Counted from the stretch's first letter, positions 7,479 through 16,528 are shown. The stretch is DNA of 57,260 bases from Paenibacillus whitsoniae (GCF_003955665.1 NZ_RXHU01000032.1:1-57260), one strand, 5' to 3'. Numbers and translations are program-made. The notes: generated from the letters alone by a model not told the origin.

Positions 7479-7593
7479 TTTATGCAGTTATGTCAAGGAA
7501 GCTAAATCAGGTGGATAACCTAGCGAAATTAACCGCGTAGGGGCTGCCCCATTCTACTCCTAAAATGCTGCAACAGCAGAAGAAAACCAAACC

Positions 7594-7627
7594 AAGGAGA
7601 ACGTCCATGACAGGTGTTCTCCTTTTT
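7594..7627. terminator. bidirectional hairpin shared with 16489
   Basis: AAGGAGAAC and GTTCTCCTT pair perfectly, with TTTTT on the plus side and GGTTTGGTTTT on the minus side. The same hairpin, with most of its loop, recurs at 16489-16520. Confidence 0.7.
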
Positions 7628-7734
7628 GTCATGCATGTTCCTCCATCGCCTCCCTCGCCATGCGCTGTTCCCATAAAAACTACTGCCCATCCCATAATCA
7701 TTAAGGTCAGCAGATATGAAAGTGTTCTCATGAT

Positions 7735-7902
7735 TTCAGATGGCGATTTCGATTCTCTTCCGCTTTTGTCGAACAACTCGACGATGTGAAGCAGCTCGTT
7801 GAGCTTCTGGGAGAGCCGGTTCAGCCGCAGGTGCACGACTTGTTTGAAGCGCCCATTCTTAGCGTCTTCCAGCAGTTCGCAAAGCACCAGTGGGTCCTCA
7901 TT
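7735..7902 (-). pseudogene. serine recombinase (resolvase) fragment
   Basis: The open frame reads NEDPLVLCELLEDAKNGRF, then QVVHLRLNRLSQKLNELL, then HIVELFDKSGRESKSPSE. This follows the resolvase catalytic-domain core in order: a conserved 'LL.DA..G.FD.VLV.K..RLSR...DLL.IVE.L...G' stretch. The N-terminal Ser nucleophile and the C-terminal DNA-binding part are absent, and a stop lies just upstream in this frame. It is a dead remnant of an invertase, resolvase or integrase gene. The spacing of the RLS.KL motif and the length fit a recombinase better than the short Spo0E family. Confidence 0.6.
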
Positions 7903-8028
7903 GGGCTTGGCCGCTGAACCCTATCAACTGCTCCTTCGTAATCGAGACGGTTCCCCAATAGACAAAAGAGCCAGAAATTATTTACAATGTTCCTAATAGA
8001 ATGGTAGGAAGGATATAGGGCTGTTATC

Positions 8029-9267
8029 ATGAATATCCTCGAAGACTTATTGTTGCAAGTAGCGTTCGTCGTTACGTTGATTTTCGCCTTCCAGCTCATT
8101 TATTTGATCGGCTTCGGGAGATTTAAGTATTTCAGGCTGATGCAGGCTGTTTTATTCGGTGTGGCGCTTGTGTTGTGCATGAGCTTTCCCGTCCAAGTTA
8201 CCGACCGATTAACCATCGACATCCGTATCGTTCCGCTGCTTCTGGGGACGTTCTACGGCGGGTTCGAGACGACGATGTTTCTATCCCTGCTTATTCTGAT
8301 TTACCGCTCCTACCTAGGGATCGATGATGGTTTCTATGCGACGACGCTGGCGGTGTTCATGTGCATCCCCATATTCATATTCTTCCAGTCCCGATTCCTT
8401 CAAGGCAATAAGAAACGGAGGCTGTGGATAGCAACAGGTCTTACGGTTAGCTATTGTGTTTGCAGCTTTCTGTCAGCGGCTATCTTCATCGGCTTATCCG
8501 AAACATTTTTAGGCGCTATGCTTCTGTATACCTTGGTCATGATCGCCGTCGTGCTGATCTTCGTTGCGATGAATGAGGTCATTAAGGAGACGCTAGTGAA
8601 AAATCAGCAGCGAGTGGCCGAAGCCAAAGATGCAGAGATCGCCTTTTTACGTTCGCAGATTCAGCCGCATTTTCTATACAATGCCTTGAATTCGATAGCC
8701 GCCCTCTGCGTGGAGGACGCTAGGCAGGCGGAGAAGCTTACGCTAGACCTGGCTCAATATTTCAGAATCGGGCTCAACTTCAAACAAATGGACACTTTCA
8801 CGACATTGGAGAATGAATTAGAATTGACCAAGGCTTACCTTAATATCGAAAAGGTACGCTTCGGCGACCGATTAGCCATCGAGTACAACATCGATGCCAA
8901 TCCAAATCACCTCATTCCTCCGCTCGTCTTGCAACCGTTGGTCGAGAATGCGATTAAGCACGGTCTGATGTCTAACGAAAGAGGCGGTACCGTCACAATC
9001 TCGATTCTGGAGCATGACGATAAGCTTCAGTTCGCTGTCGAGGATAACGGGTGCGGAATGAGCGTGGCGAAGCGGCAAAAAGTCCTTGGTTCGGGTTCGG
9101 AGCCTAGTGGGATAGGGTTGAGGAATATATCGCGACGCATCAAGCTGCTGTACGACGCAAGCTTGCAAGTCAAAAGCACGGCCGGGATCGGGACGAAAGT
9201 GTCTTTCGAGCTTCCCTATCTGCCAGACAGGAGGAAGATGGATGATAAGGGCTATAATCGTGGATGA
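8029..9267 (+). CDS. LytS/YehU-type sensor histidine kinase
   Basis: 412 residues. The N-terminal 190 residues hold about six membrane helices with the RIVPLLLGTFYGG motif typical of the 5TM-LytS sensor domain. Then follow a short coiled coil, the His_kinase block SQIQPHFLYNALNS with the phospho-accepting His at 214, and an ATPase domain with PLVENAIKHG (N box), EDNGCGM (G1) and GIGLRNI (G2). It is expected to sit in the membrane and phosphorylate the response regulator whose gene overlaps its last 26 bases, showing translational coupling. Upstream is a weak AGGAAGGATA ribosome region. The signal is unknown. A giant LRR-SLH gene follows the regulator. Confidence 0.9.
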   Translation: MNILEDLLLQVAFVVTLIFAFQLIYLIGFGRFKYFRLMQAVLFGVALVLCMSFPVQVTDRLTIDIRIVPLLLGTFYGGFETTMFLSLLILIYRSYLGIDDGFYATTLAVFMCIPIFIFFQSRFLQGNKKRRLWIATGLTVSYCVCSFLSAAIFIGLSETFLGAMLLYTLVMIAVVLIFVAMNEVIKETLVKNQQRVAEAKDAEIAFLRSQIQPHFLYNALNSIAALCVEDARQAEKLTLDLAQYFRIGLNFKQMDTFTTLENELELTKAYLNIEKVRFGDRLAIEYNIDANPNHLIPPLVLQPLVENAIKHGLMSNERGGTVTISILEHDDKLQFAVEDNGCGMSVAKRQKVLGSGSEPSGIGLRNISRRIKLLYDASLQVKSTAGIGTKVSFELPYLPDRRKMDDKGYNRG

Positions 9268-9832
9268 TGAACCTTTGTCGGTGCGACGGCTGAAGTATAT
9301 GCTTGCCGAATTCGAGGAACTCGAGATATGCGGCGCATTCCTAACCCCACGCGAGGCGTATGAGTATGCGCGAGCCACCCCCTTTCAGGTGGCGTTCCTC
9401 GATATCTCCATGCCGGATGTTGACGGGATGTCTTTGTCCCGATTATTGCTAGAGCGCGATCCCTCCCTATCCGTCATATTCGTTACGGGCTATGACGATT
9501 ATGCGGTGCAAGCCTTTGAAGTGAATGCATTAGATTACTTAATGAAGCCAGTAACGGAACAACGGCTCGCCCGAACGTGGGAGAAGATTAAGGAAAAGTA
9601 TCACAATTATGTTTCCGAGGAGGAGCCGGGCGCAACCGGCCTGCTGACCGGACAGGAGACACGAATCGTTCAATATATGGCCGAAGGGTTATCCAATAGG
9701 CAAATTGCGGATACTTTGCACATCACTTCGGAGACGGTTAAGTATCACTTGAAGAATGTCTTCCGGAAGTTGGACGTCAATAACCGCGTAAGGGCGCTGC
9801 AGCGCGCCAAGGAATTGAAGATCATTCCATAG
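9242..9832 (+). CDS. response regulator, receiver plus LuxR-type DNA-binding domain
   Basis: 196 residues. The receiver domain spans 1-120: acidic DDE at 8-10, phospho-acceptor Asp54 in FLDISMP, a conserved Thr in FVTGYDDYA, and Lys in YLMKPV. The C-terminal 65 residues are a LuxR/GerE helix-turn-helix (LSNRQIADTLHITSETVKYHLKNVFRKL). The receiver, with YAVQAFEVNALDYLMKPV, is of the LytR/AlgR sort usually joined to a LytTR domain, so the LuxR output is a domain swap. It is translated overlapping the kinase and ends in a strong terminator. The neighbouring LRR-SLH gene is a likely target, by position only. Confidence 0.92.
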   Translation: MIRAIIVDDEPLSVRRLKYMLAEFEELEICGAFLTPREAYEYARATPFQVAFLDISMPDVDGMSLSRLLLERDPSLSVIFVTGYDDYAVQAFEVNALDYLMKPVTEQRLARTWEKIKEKYHNYVSEEEPGATGLLTGQETRIVQYMAEGLSNRQIADTLHITSETVKYHLKNVFRKLDVNNRVRALQRAKELKIIP

Positions 9833-9845
9833 CCGATAAGCTCTC

Positions 9846-9874
9846 AAAAATCCCCCCCAATCGGGGGATTTTTT
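9846..9874 (+). terminator. terminator of the LytS-like two-component operon
   Basis: AAAAATCCCCC and GGGGGATTTTTT pair around a short loop, ending in a run of six T. Confidence 0.9.
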
Positions 9875-9934
9875 AATATATCCGATTATTCTACAATAAT
9901 CCAATGAATCACTCACTATTGGAGGAGAAGAATT

Positions 9935-12900
9935 ATGCGTCGGATCTTATCCTTGTTAATGTTGTGCGTTCTGCTTGGCGGCAGCTTGCCTGCACCGGCT
10001 GCACATGCGGAGGCCATCCAGGACAGCGATTTTACTTATTTGTTGCTATCAGACAACACTTTCATGATTACGGATTACTCGGGAACGAGCACGGACGTCG
10101 TGATTCCGAGCGAGTTCGACGGCAAGCCGGTCACTGCGATCGGGTCGAGTGCATTTGATCCATCTAGTAATTCGGGTCAACCTAAACTAACAAGCGTAAC
10201 GCTCCCGTCTAGCGTTACGATGATTTCTAGTTTTGCATTCGCCCATAATGAATTAACTGCAATCGAGATCCCGAGCGTCACGGATATCGGAAGAGGGGCC
10301 TTTCAATACAACCAGCTGCAAAGCATTGTGTTCGGAAAAGTTACCTTTCTCGATGAGTATGCGTTCGCTGACAATCAGCTCGAAAGCGTGACGATTCCGG
10401 ACAGTCTGGCTACCATCGGAAGGTATGCTTTCCAGAATAATCGATTGTCCAGCGTGTCCCTTCCGGAAGGACTAAAGATCATTGATTCTTATGCGTTCAA
10501 CGGCAATCAATTAAAGACGCTTCAGATTCCGAAGTCAGTAATCGCCATTAACTCGAGGGCATTCACAAACAATTCATTGGGAGATGTCGCGATTCCACCG
10601 GAAGTCAATTTGGGCAGCGGGGATCTGGATCCTGTATTTGATTCGACCGCAACCCTTTTTATTCCGAAGAGCAGTGTAACGGTTTTTAACCATGCAACGA
10701 AATACGGTATTCCAATTAGACCCTGCAATTATTTGATTACCTATGACGGAAATGGCAACACAGGGGGAACCACTCCATCGAATACTCCATATGTTTGCTA
10801 TAAAGGGGTGTTTAAGGTGCCGGTACCGGATCCGGATCAGGATCCAAGCGCGTTAACGAAGACTGGTTACACCTTCAAAGGATGGAACACCGCGCCAGAT
10901 GGAAGCGGGATGAATTATTCGGACGGAAACTACCCGATTATTTATGGCATTCGAGCCGGAGGCTTTACCTTATATGCCAACTGGGAGGCGAATTTCTATC
11001 AAGTGTCTTTCGACACGAGAGGGGGAACGCCAATCCCGGCCCAATCGGTTGCCTACGGAGGACAAGCTCCCAAGCCTTCAGAGCCTGCGAGGGCGGGATA
11101 TGCCTTTGTCGGCTGGTATACGGATCCCGAAAATATCGACGCGTGGGATTATGACACCGACAAGGTCACCGAAGATATGACGCTGTATGCGAAATGGAAG
11201 TGGAACGGAGCAGCAACAATCGCGTCCTTAGCGTTAGAGAAGGATGGCGATCATGTAGCTGGTGGCCATAGCCTTACGGTCACCGGCGTAGTGAGGGACG
11301 ATACCGGCTTACCTGTAGAGAACGCCGTCGTGAATTTGCGCAGCACCCTGGGCAAATGGAAGCTTACCGATAACAGCGACGTGTCGGCGACAACGGATGC
11401 AAGCGGCCGGTTTGCAGTGGAATGGACGGCTCCTTCGGTAGCGAACCCAGGATCAGTAACGATTTATGCAAACGTAGATGGTACGATCGGGATGGCGGAC
11501 AGCCGGACGTTTCAGGTCGTTCCGCCAGATGAGTCCAATGCCGAGTTAAGCGGTTTGTCGCTAGGGTCCATCGCTCTCGTTCCGGAATTCTCGGGCGACA
11601 CGTACACTTATACCGTGGCGGACGTCAGCAATGCCGTAACAAGTATTAACGTAAGGGCAACGACCGCCAGCGATCAGTCCACTCTGGTGATTAACTATTT
11701 GTCTGCCGGCACCGGCGCTACCGTCAGCTTACCTGCCGTCAGCGGTTCACCCGTCAGCGTACCGCTGCATACCGGGATGAATATAATTAGAATCGATGTA
11801 ACCGCGCGGGATGGGATCAATGCTCGAACGTTCTTGATATTCGTGCGCAGAGTCGATACCGTGATCAGCGGGGATTATGCTTACAGCCTGAAGGATGAGG
11901 GTAGCGGGATTGCGATTACGAGATATAAAGGAACGGATTCGGACGTTGTCATTCCCGAGAAGATAGATGGCTATGTCGTGACGGAGATCGGGACGGGGGC
12001 TTTTGCGAACTTGGAGTTGACGGGCGTCTCCATACCCGATACCGTGACGAGCATCTCCACGAACGCATTTAGTAACAATTTGTTAACGACAGTGACTCTG
12101 CCGAAAGCCTTAAAGAGCATAGGAGACTATGCTTTTAGGGAAAATCAGTTAGCCCAAATCGTACTCCCGGACGGCTTAGCTTCAGTGTACGGCCATGCTT
12201 TCGAGGATAATCGGCTAACTTCGATTACGATCCCGAATAGCGTCACCCTGGTGGATGAATATGCGTTCTATAACAATCTTCTGGAGGATGTAACGTTCGC
12301 CGAAGACGGTTTGCAAAAAATCGGTTTCGGCGCGTTCTCCGATAATCAGTTGTCATCTATCATTCTTCCAAAGACGTTAACTCACTTGGATTCGGAGGCC
12401 TTTAAAAATAACAAGCTCTCTCAAGTGATCATGCCTGCGACCTTGGAGTTAGGGGGCAGCGTGTTCGGAGGGACGATGCAGACGGGGGTAAAGCTTATCT
12501 TCCCGGCTGAAGGCAGTAGTGAAATGGTCAACTATGCGCTCTCGAACGGGTTCGCATTTGAAATAAGCGATGTCCGCATCGAATATGAAGGCAACGCCAA
12601 CGGGGAAATTGAAGGAGAAGCGCCGGTCGACGGTACCCATTACGATTATTATTCATCGGCCACCATTCAACCGAGCGGGAGCTTGAAGAGAACCGGGTAT
12701 ACCTTTCAAGGATGGAACACAAAAAAGGATGGCAGCGGAAACTTCTATGAGGCAGGCGAAGGCTATAAATTCAAGCTTATCAGCGGAGTTGTAAAGCTTT
12801 ATGCCGTCTGGGAACGCAAGCAGCTCGCGATCAGTCTAGTCACGAGTAGCACTGTGGCGTTAAGCGGTCATGAAATCTCGGTTACTGGTACGGTATATGA

Positions 12901-14545
12901 TGAAGGCGCTACGCCTCAAGCCAATATCTCCGTTCACCTAAGCAGCTCAAAAGGCAAGTGGAGCCAAACGGAGAGCGACAAGGCAACGGTGACGACCGAT
13001 AAGAATGGCACTTTCCAAGTCTATTGGAAGGCCCTTTATGTCTTCGAGACTGCATCGGTCGAGCTAACGGCAACCCTCGATGGATCGAGTGTGGAGCCTG
13101 CAACGGTATCGATTCAGGTAAGTCCGCTGCCTGGCCCGAATCCGAGTTCGGATGCCGACTTAGCCCGTTTGACGTTAAGCGTAGGTGAATTGACGCCTCG
13201 GTTCCAAGCCGGGATTACGAGCTATACCGCCGACGTCGGATATGCGATAAGCAGCGTCACGATCGTACCTGAAGTGTCCGATCCGGCGGCAACCGTTACC
13301 GTCAACGGAAATGTAGTTGAGTCAGGTCAGCCCGTACAGATCAATCTGAAAGTTGGTTCCAACCCCGTAGCGATACTGGTAACGGCGGAAGATGGTACAA
13401 CCGAAACTTATCATGTTACGATCACGAGGGCATGGGCACCGGTCGACACGATCCTGGTTACCAGCATCAAGGTGACAAGCGTCACATCCTCCGTTTATGA
13501 AGGCGGCACGCTGCAAATGGCCGCCAGCGTGAGTCCGGGCGATGCCACCAACAAGCAGGTGTCTTGGTCGATTCAAAGGGGTACCGGCAGGGCCGTCATT
13601 GATGAGACGGGATTGTTGAAAGCAGAGCATGCCGGCCTCGTAACGGTTCAGGCGACGGCCCAGGATGGTTCCGGGAGCATCGGAAGCCAAGAGATCACGA
13701 TCTACGAGCGTCAACTAGGCGGTGGTGATACCCCGACAACGCCGTCAGATCCGATGACACCGTCGGACCCTAAGGTACCGACAGTCCCGACAACGCCATC
13801 ACATCCGACGACACCGTCGGACCCTAAAGCACCGACAGTTCCGACAACGCAGCCGTCTGAGAAGCCCCCGATACTCAACGTCGTTCCCGGCCGTCTGCCG
13901 ATCGACGTGAATGACGCGGGAGCGATCCATACGATGCTGGATGCACTTACCGTCAAATTGGGCGATCCCCGCAATGCCAACGTTCCCGTCTTTGCAGATG
14001 TGAAAGATCACTGGGCAGCTCATAGTATCCGCCTGTTCGCGAGACTCGGGATCGTTCAAGGATACGACGACGGGACGTTCAAGCCAGATGCAAGCATCAC
14101 GCGAGGAGAATTCGCCTCGATGCTGGCGAAGCTGTTCCCGCTTGCCAAAGGCACCGCGGCAACGCCCGGTTTTACCGATCTTGGGGGCAGTTGGGCCAGG
14201 GACGCAGTCTTTATGTTGGCTAGCAACGGCATCATTAGCGGCTATGAGGACGGTACTTTCCAGGCCGATCGAAATATTACGCGTGCCGAGATGATTGCGA
14301 TCCTCGCAAGAATCGTGAATCTGACTTCGGTGAAGCAAGTGAAGACGGGAAATTTTCGGGATATCGATCGTACGTGGGCTAGGGATCAGATTCAGCAAGC
14401 CGCGAATGCCGGCATTATCAGCGGAAGAAGCACGAATGTTTTTGACCCGGAAAAGAGCGCTACCCGAGTCGAAGCTTTGACCGTCCTCTTGCGAGCGATC
14501 TCATTAAGTTCCGAAATCGAACAGTTGTTAGAGGGGATGAACTAA
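9935..14545 (+). CDS. giant secreted leucine-rich-repeat protein with S-layer anchor
   Basis: 1536 residues. A signal peptide (1-26, cleavage near AHAEA) is followed by BspA-type LRR_5 repeats (30-215), two InlB-type beta-grasp repeats (about 265-410, TGYTFKGWNTAPDGSG), an Ig-like Big_1 domain (415-530) and a cadherin-like beta-sandwich (535-640). The same order recurs: LRR_5 (640-880), InlB repeat (885-955, TGYTFQGWNTKKDGSG), Ig-like (960-1060), cadherin-like (1070-1165). Then come a Big_2 domain, a Pro/Thr/Asp tandem-repeat linker and three SLH domains (about 1345-1530). The SLH motifs are ITRGE, ITRAE and ATRVE, so only the middle one is canonical. It should be exported and held on the pyruvylated wall polymer, acting as adhesin or scaffold; no catalytic domain is seen. 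GGAGGAG precedes the ATG. An SRPBCC gene follows 3 bp after the stop. Confidence 0.9.
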   Translation: MRRILSLLMLCVLLGGSLPAPAAHAEAIQDSDFTYLLLSDNTFMITDYSGTSTDVVIPSEFDGKPVTAIGSSAFDPSSNSGQPKLTSVTLPSSVTMISSFAFAHNELTAIEIPSVTDIGRGAFQYNQLQSIVFGKVTFLDEYAFADNQLESVTIPDSLATIGRYAFQNNRLSSVSLPEGLKIIDSYAFNGNQLKTLQIPKSVIAINSRAFTNNSLGDVAIPPEVNLGSGDLDPVFDSTATLFIPKSSVTVFNHATKYGIPIRPCNYLITYDGNGNTGGTTPSNTPYVCYKGVFKVPVPDPDQDPSALTKTGYTFKGWNTAPDGSGMNYSDGNYPIIYGIRAGGFTLYANWEANFYQVSFDTRGGTPIPAQSVAYGGQAPKPSEPARAGYAFVGWYTDPENIDAWDYDTDKVTEDMTLYAKWKWNGAATIASLALEKDGDHVAGGHSLTVTGVVRDDTGLPVENAVVNLRSTLGKWKLTDNSDVSATTDASGRFAVEWTAPSVANPGSVTIYANVDGTIGMADSRTFQVVPPDESNAELSGLSLGSIALVPEFSGDTYTYTVADVSNAVTSINVRATTASDQSTLVINYLSAGTGATVSLPAVSGSPVSVPLHTGMNIIRIDVTARDGINARTFLIFVRRVDTVISGDYAYSLKDEGSGIAITRYKGTDSDVVIPEKIDGYVVTEIGTGAFANLELTGVSIPDTVTSISTNAFSNNLLTTVTLPKALKSIGDYAFRENQLAQIVLPDGLASVYGHAFEDNRLTSITIPNSVTLVDEYAFYNNLLEDVTFAEDGLQKIGFGAFSDNQLSSIILPKTLTHLDSEAFKNNKLSQVIMPATLELGGSVFGGTMQTGVKLIFPAEGSSEMVNYALSNGFAFEISDVRIEYEGNANGEIEGEAPVDGTHYDYYSSATIQPSGSLKRTGYTFQGWNTKKDGSGNFYEAGEGYKFKLISGVVKLYAVWERKQLAISLVTSSTVALSGHEISVTGTVYDEGATPQANISVHLSSSKGKWSQTESDKATVTTDKNGTFQVYWKALYVFETASVELTATLDGSSVEPATVSIQVSPLPGPNPSSDADLARLTLSVGELTPRFQAGITSYTADVGYAISSVTIVPEVSDPAATVTVNGNVVESGQPVQINLKVGSNPVAILVTAEDGTTETYHVTITRAWAPVDTILVTSIKVTSVTSSVYEGGTLQMAASVSPGDATNKQVSWSIQRGTGRAVIDETGLLKAEHAGLVTVQATAQDGSGSIGSQEITIYERQLGGGDTPTTPSDPMTPSDPKVPTVPTTPSHPTTPSDPKAPTVPTTQPSEKPPILNVVPGRLPIDVNDAGAIHTMLDALTVKLGDPRNANVPVFADVKDHWAAHSIRLFARLGIVQGYDDGTFKPDASITRGEFASMLAKLFPLAKGTAATPGFTDLGGSWARDAVFMLASNGIISGYEDGTFQADRNITRAEMIAILARIVNLTSVKQVKTGNFRDIDRTWARDQIQQAANAGIISGRSTNVFDPEKSATRVEALTVLLRAISLSSEIEQLLEGMN
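13734..13841 (+). repeat. two 54-bp tandem repeats encoding a Pro/Thr linker
   Basis: Two adjacent units with a few substitutions, each giving 18 residues built from TPSDP, TPSDPK and PTVPT. They form the flexible spacer before the SLH domains and are a likely site of length variation between strains. Confidence 0.75.
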
Positions 14546-14548
14546 GCC

Positions 14549-15016
14549 ATGGCTGCGAACGAATATTATATGCCAACCCAATGGCGGGTGAAGGGAAACA
14601 TCTGGGAGATCTATGAGATCTGCTCCGACTTCTTGGACTATCAACGTTGGTGGCCCGAAGTATATTTGAAGATTCAAAAGGGAGGCACGGACATGGAGAC
14701 GGGCAATGAGGTCTATGACATTCTCTCGAGGGGTAAGCTGCCATACAAGCTCCGCTGGAGGTCATGCAAGACGGCCGAACAAGCACCGCATTTCATTTCC
14801 TTGAAGTCCTCGGGAGATTTGGTCGGTCACGGAACGTGGCAGTTTGAGCAGGACGGGGAATATGTGAATGTACAGTTCGATTGGTATGTGAATGCCGAGA
14901 AGCCCTTGCTCAAACTGTTCTCGCCGATCTTAAAACCGTTCTTCACCTCGAACCACTACTGGGCGATGACGAGAGGGAGAGAGAGCCTTGAGAAGGAACT
15001 GATGCGCAGACGCTAG
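14549..15016 (+). CDS. SRPBCC (START-like) family protein
   Basis: 155 residues with the features of the SRPBCC ligand-binding fold: an N-terminal strand (PTQWRVKGN), the helix WEIYEICSDFLDYQRWWPEV, a central sheet with DLVGHGTWQFEQDGEYVNVQF, and a long C-terminal helix. Relatives are polyketide cyclase/dehydrase-like proteins that bind hydrophobic ligands; some are enzymes, many are uncharacterised. It is cytoplasmic, with no signal peptide. The ATG lies 3 bp after the stop of the LRR-SLH gene, with GAGGGG inside that gene's end, so translational coupling is likely. Its link to the surface protein is unexplained. Confidence 0.75.
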   Translation: MAANEYYMPTQWRVKGNIWEIYEICSDFLDYQRWWPEVYLKIQKGGTDMETGNEVYDILSRGKLPYKLRWRSCKTAEQAPHFISLKSSGDLVGHGTWQFEQDGEYVNVQFDWYVNAEKPLLKLFSPILKPFFTSNHYWAMTRGRESLEKELMRRR

Positions 15017-15158
15017 TTGTTCCAGAGCAAACGCCTGTTTCTCGGGGCTGACATCCGATCAAATGACGAAGGTTATCGTCAATGACACGCCTCTGACCAG
15101 TGTGAGATTGCGAACTTCATTCTAAATTCATACCTAATAATCGAATCACGATAACTAG

Positions 15159-15195
15159 AACGGGATGGACAGCTATTATGCTAGTCCATCCCGTT
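15159..15195. terminator. perfect 12-bp hairpin before repeat D
   Basis: AACGGGATGGAC and GTCCATCCCGTT pair over a 13-base loop. Only TTTAAATTT follows, so it is a weak terminator on the plus strand or part of a composite element. Confidence 0.6.
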
Positions 15196-15200
15196 TAAAT

Positions 15201-15248
15201 TTAGCTGTTATAACGTATAAGGAGAACTGTATCATAAGTGACGGCTAA
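15201..15248 (+). repeat. dispersed palindromic element, copy D
   Basis: Left arm TTAGCTGT and right arm ACGGCTAA pair with one G-T. The middle reads ATAAGGAGAACTGTATCATA. It shares its flanking TTTAGC form with copy E. Confidence 0.75.
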
Positions 15249-15537
15249 GTTTCAGCGAAATATTTGCGGATTAAACCTGCATGAAAATCTAATAGTGTCA
15301 AATTCCGAGCCGCTTTGTAATCAACCTAGGGGAAATATGGGTCTACTGGTTGAACGCTGTCTATTAATCTAGTACAATTATATTGCCCATAGATTTAGGC
15401 TATGTAGATGTGGATGACTTCTTGTCAAGTGCCGCATGGGCAACCTTGCACAACTGACTGATACCTGAGATGGCTAATGTGATCAATTGAACCAAGTAAA
15501 AAGAAATAACGATTTTTAGCACTTACTCAAAAACTCG

Positions 15538-15562
15538 AAGGCACCCGGTCTATGGGTGCCTT
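15538..15562. terminator. 9-bp hairpin before repeat E
   Basis: AAGGCACCC and GGGTGCCTT around a 7-base loop, then AAAATTT. The stem sequence differs completely from that before copy D, but the position relative to the repeat is the same. Confidence 0.6.
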
Positions 15563-15566
15563 AAAA

Positions 15567-15617
15567 TTTAGCCGTTATAGTGTATAAGGAGAACCTTACC
15601 ATAAGTGACAGCGAAAA
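15567..15617 (+). repeat. dispersed palindromic element, copy E
   Basis: TTTAGCCGTTATAG, then ATAAGGAGAACCTTACCATA, then AGTGACAGCGAA. It is the best match to copy D. Confidence 0.75.
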
Positions 15618-15886
15618 ACCCGGATGTTGGTATGGTGGAGGAGCTTAGAGGATTGGACTGATTGGTGTAGGAAAATGATTAATTTCCTAGAATTGAGGGG
15701 GGTTACTTGATAAATCACAATTTTTGTTGTGTGTTTGAGGTGGGATAGAGGGGCTATATTAAAGGATAATTAGAGAACTTCGTAAAGCTTCGAAGACGTA
15801 GACATCTAATAACACCGTCTTCATTCATCGTGGCCAATATGGGCCAATTGGAAACAAGGATTAATATGACTAAGGAGAACTAGACC

Positions 15887-16429
15887 ATGACTATGCCAAC
15901 AAAGACTCAGATTTTTGAACATTGGATGGACTGGTTAGATAAGAGAGGATTAGACTGGGGGGAGCCGTGTTGTTGGGCTTGCAAACGCGATTTAGATGAT
16001 AAGTATGATTTGAACAGGCCCAGGGCCACACGTGAAGAGATAATAAAGAATTGGGAGAGGGCACCTCTTCAACGTTGCCACATAATTGCCCGTCAATTTG
16101 GTGGGGAAGATATTCCGGATAATCTATTTCTGATGTGTAAAAGCTGTCATGACCGGGCTCCGAATACGAAATCTCGTGAGGCGTTTTTGGATTGGGTAGA
16201 AAGGCAAGATTACATAGCATTGGTTCAAGAAGATATCATGAGGGAGTTGAGGAGTTTTGATCTCTTAGACCGAATCGATGATGTTACTGAGATGCTAGCG
16301 GATAAAGAGTTGATGAAACGCTTTTTTAGCAATTCTGGTCTTCATATGAACCAGGCTAGAGGCGGGTCGGAGATCACTCTTTCAAGTATATTTGTTCAAA
16401 TAGCTGAGGAACTGAAGAGACGTAACTAA
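15887..16429 (+). CDS. HNH endonuclease-like protein
   Basis: 180 residues. The HNH/zinc module is CWACKRD (first CxxC pair), LQRCHIIARQFGGEDIPDN (catalytic His in CHI, Asn in DN) and FLMCKSCHDRAPN (second CxxC with His). All four zinc cysteines and the nuclease residues are present, so a metal-dependent DNA nickase or nuclease is likely. The C-terminal 90 residues are helical and unassigned. AAGGAG lies 9 bases before the ATG. It is an orphan gene in an AT-rich stretch, 490 bp upstream of a large helicase on the same strand. Such nucleases occur in phages, homing elements and defence loci; the sequence does not decide which. Confidence 0.85.
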   Translation: MTMPTKTQIFEHWMDWLDKRGLDWGEPCCWACKRDLDDKYDLNRPRATREEIIKNWERAPLQRCHIIARQFGGEDIPDNLFLMCKSCHDRAPNTKSREAFLDWVERQDYIALVQEDIMRELRSFDLLDRIDDVTEMLADKELMKRFFSNSGLHMNQARGGSEITLSSIFVQIAEELKRRN

Positions 16430-16488
16430 GGCACACGATCTCCGTCTGTTCCATCACAGCCCCTGAACACTCCACCATACCAACACAA

Positions 16489-16520
16489 GGGAGAACGTCC
16501 ATAACAGGCGTTCTCTTTCT
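16489..16520. terminator. hairpin shared with 7594
   Basis: GAGAACG and CGTTCTC pair. The loop (TCCATAACAGG) differs by one base from the corresponding 7594 sequence. It lies just downstream of the minus-strand remnant. Confidence 0.6.
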
Positions 16521-16528
16521 CGTTACAC

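Larger units (their letters stand above)
7433..8028. other. remnant-filled stretch before the LytS-like kinase gene
   Basis: Holds repeat copy B, a bidirectional hairpin and a minus-strand serine-recombinase fragment. Downstream of the fragment, minus-strand bases 7636-7671 encode, in another frame, QRMAREAMEEHA then a stop, matching the AQEVAREALED ending found at 16529. No intact gene is seen. Confidence 0.65.
15017..15886. other. 870-bp gene-free stretch with two hairpin-plus-repeat units
   Basis: Contains hairpin 15159-15195 with repeat D and hairpin 15538-15562 with repeat E, two composite units about 370 bp apart. The rest is AT-rich; no gene, RNA gene or promoter is supported. The short G-rich tract near 15700 has no matching partner. 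Confidence 0.7.

Noticed and set aside
7735..7887. Spo0E-like phosphatase, suggested by RLSQKLNELL
   Set aside because: The wider context (EDP.VL.ELLEDAKNGRF before and HIVELFDKSGRESKSPSE after) follows the serine-recombinase catalytic domain, which explains more of the sequence.
13734..13841. CRISPR-like array suggested by regular repeats
   Set aside because: The units are in frame, directly adjacent without spacers, and encode a Pro/Thr linker.
13711..14398. Long minus-strand open frames inside the LRR-SLH gene
   Set aside because: They are antisense shadows of a GC-rich repetitive gene with clear domains on the plus strand.
15017..15886. Possible small RNA or tRNA in the long gene-free stretch
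   Set aside because: No T-loop, cloverleaf or promoter-plus-terminator arrangement could be found; only the hairpins and repeats stand out.
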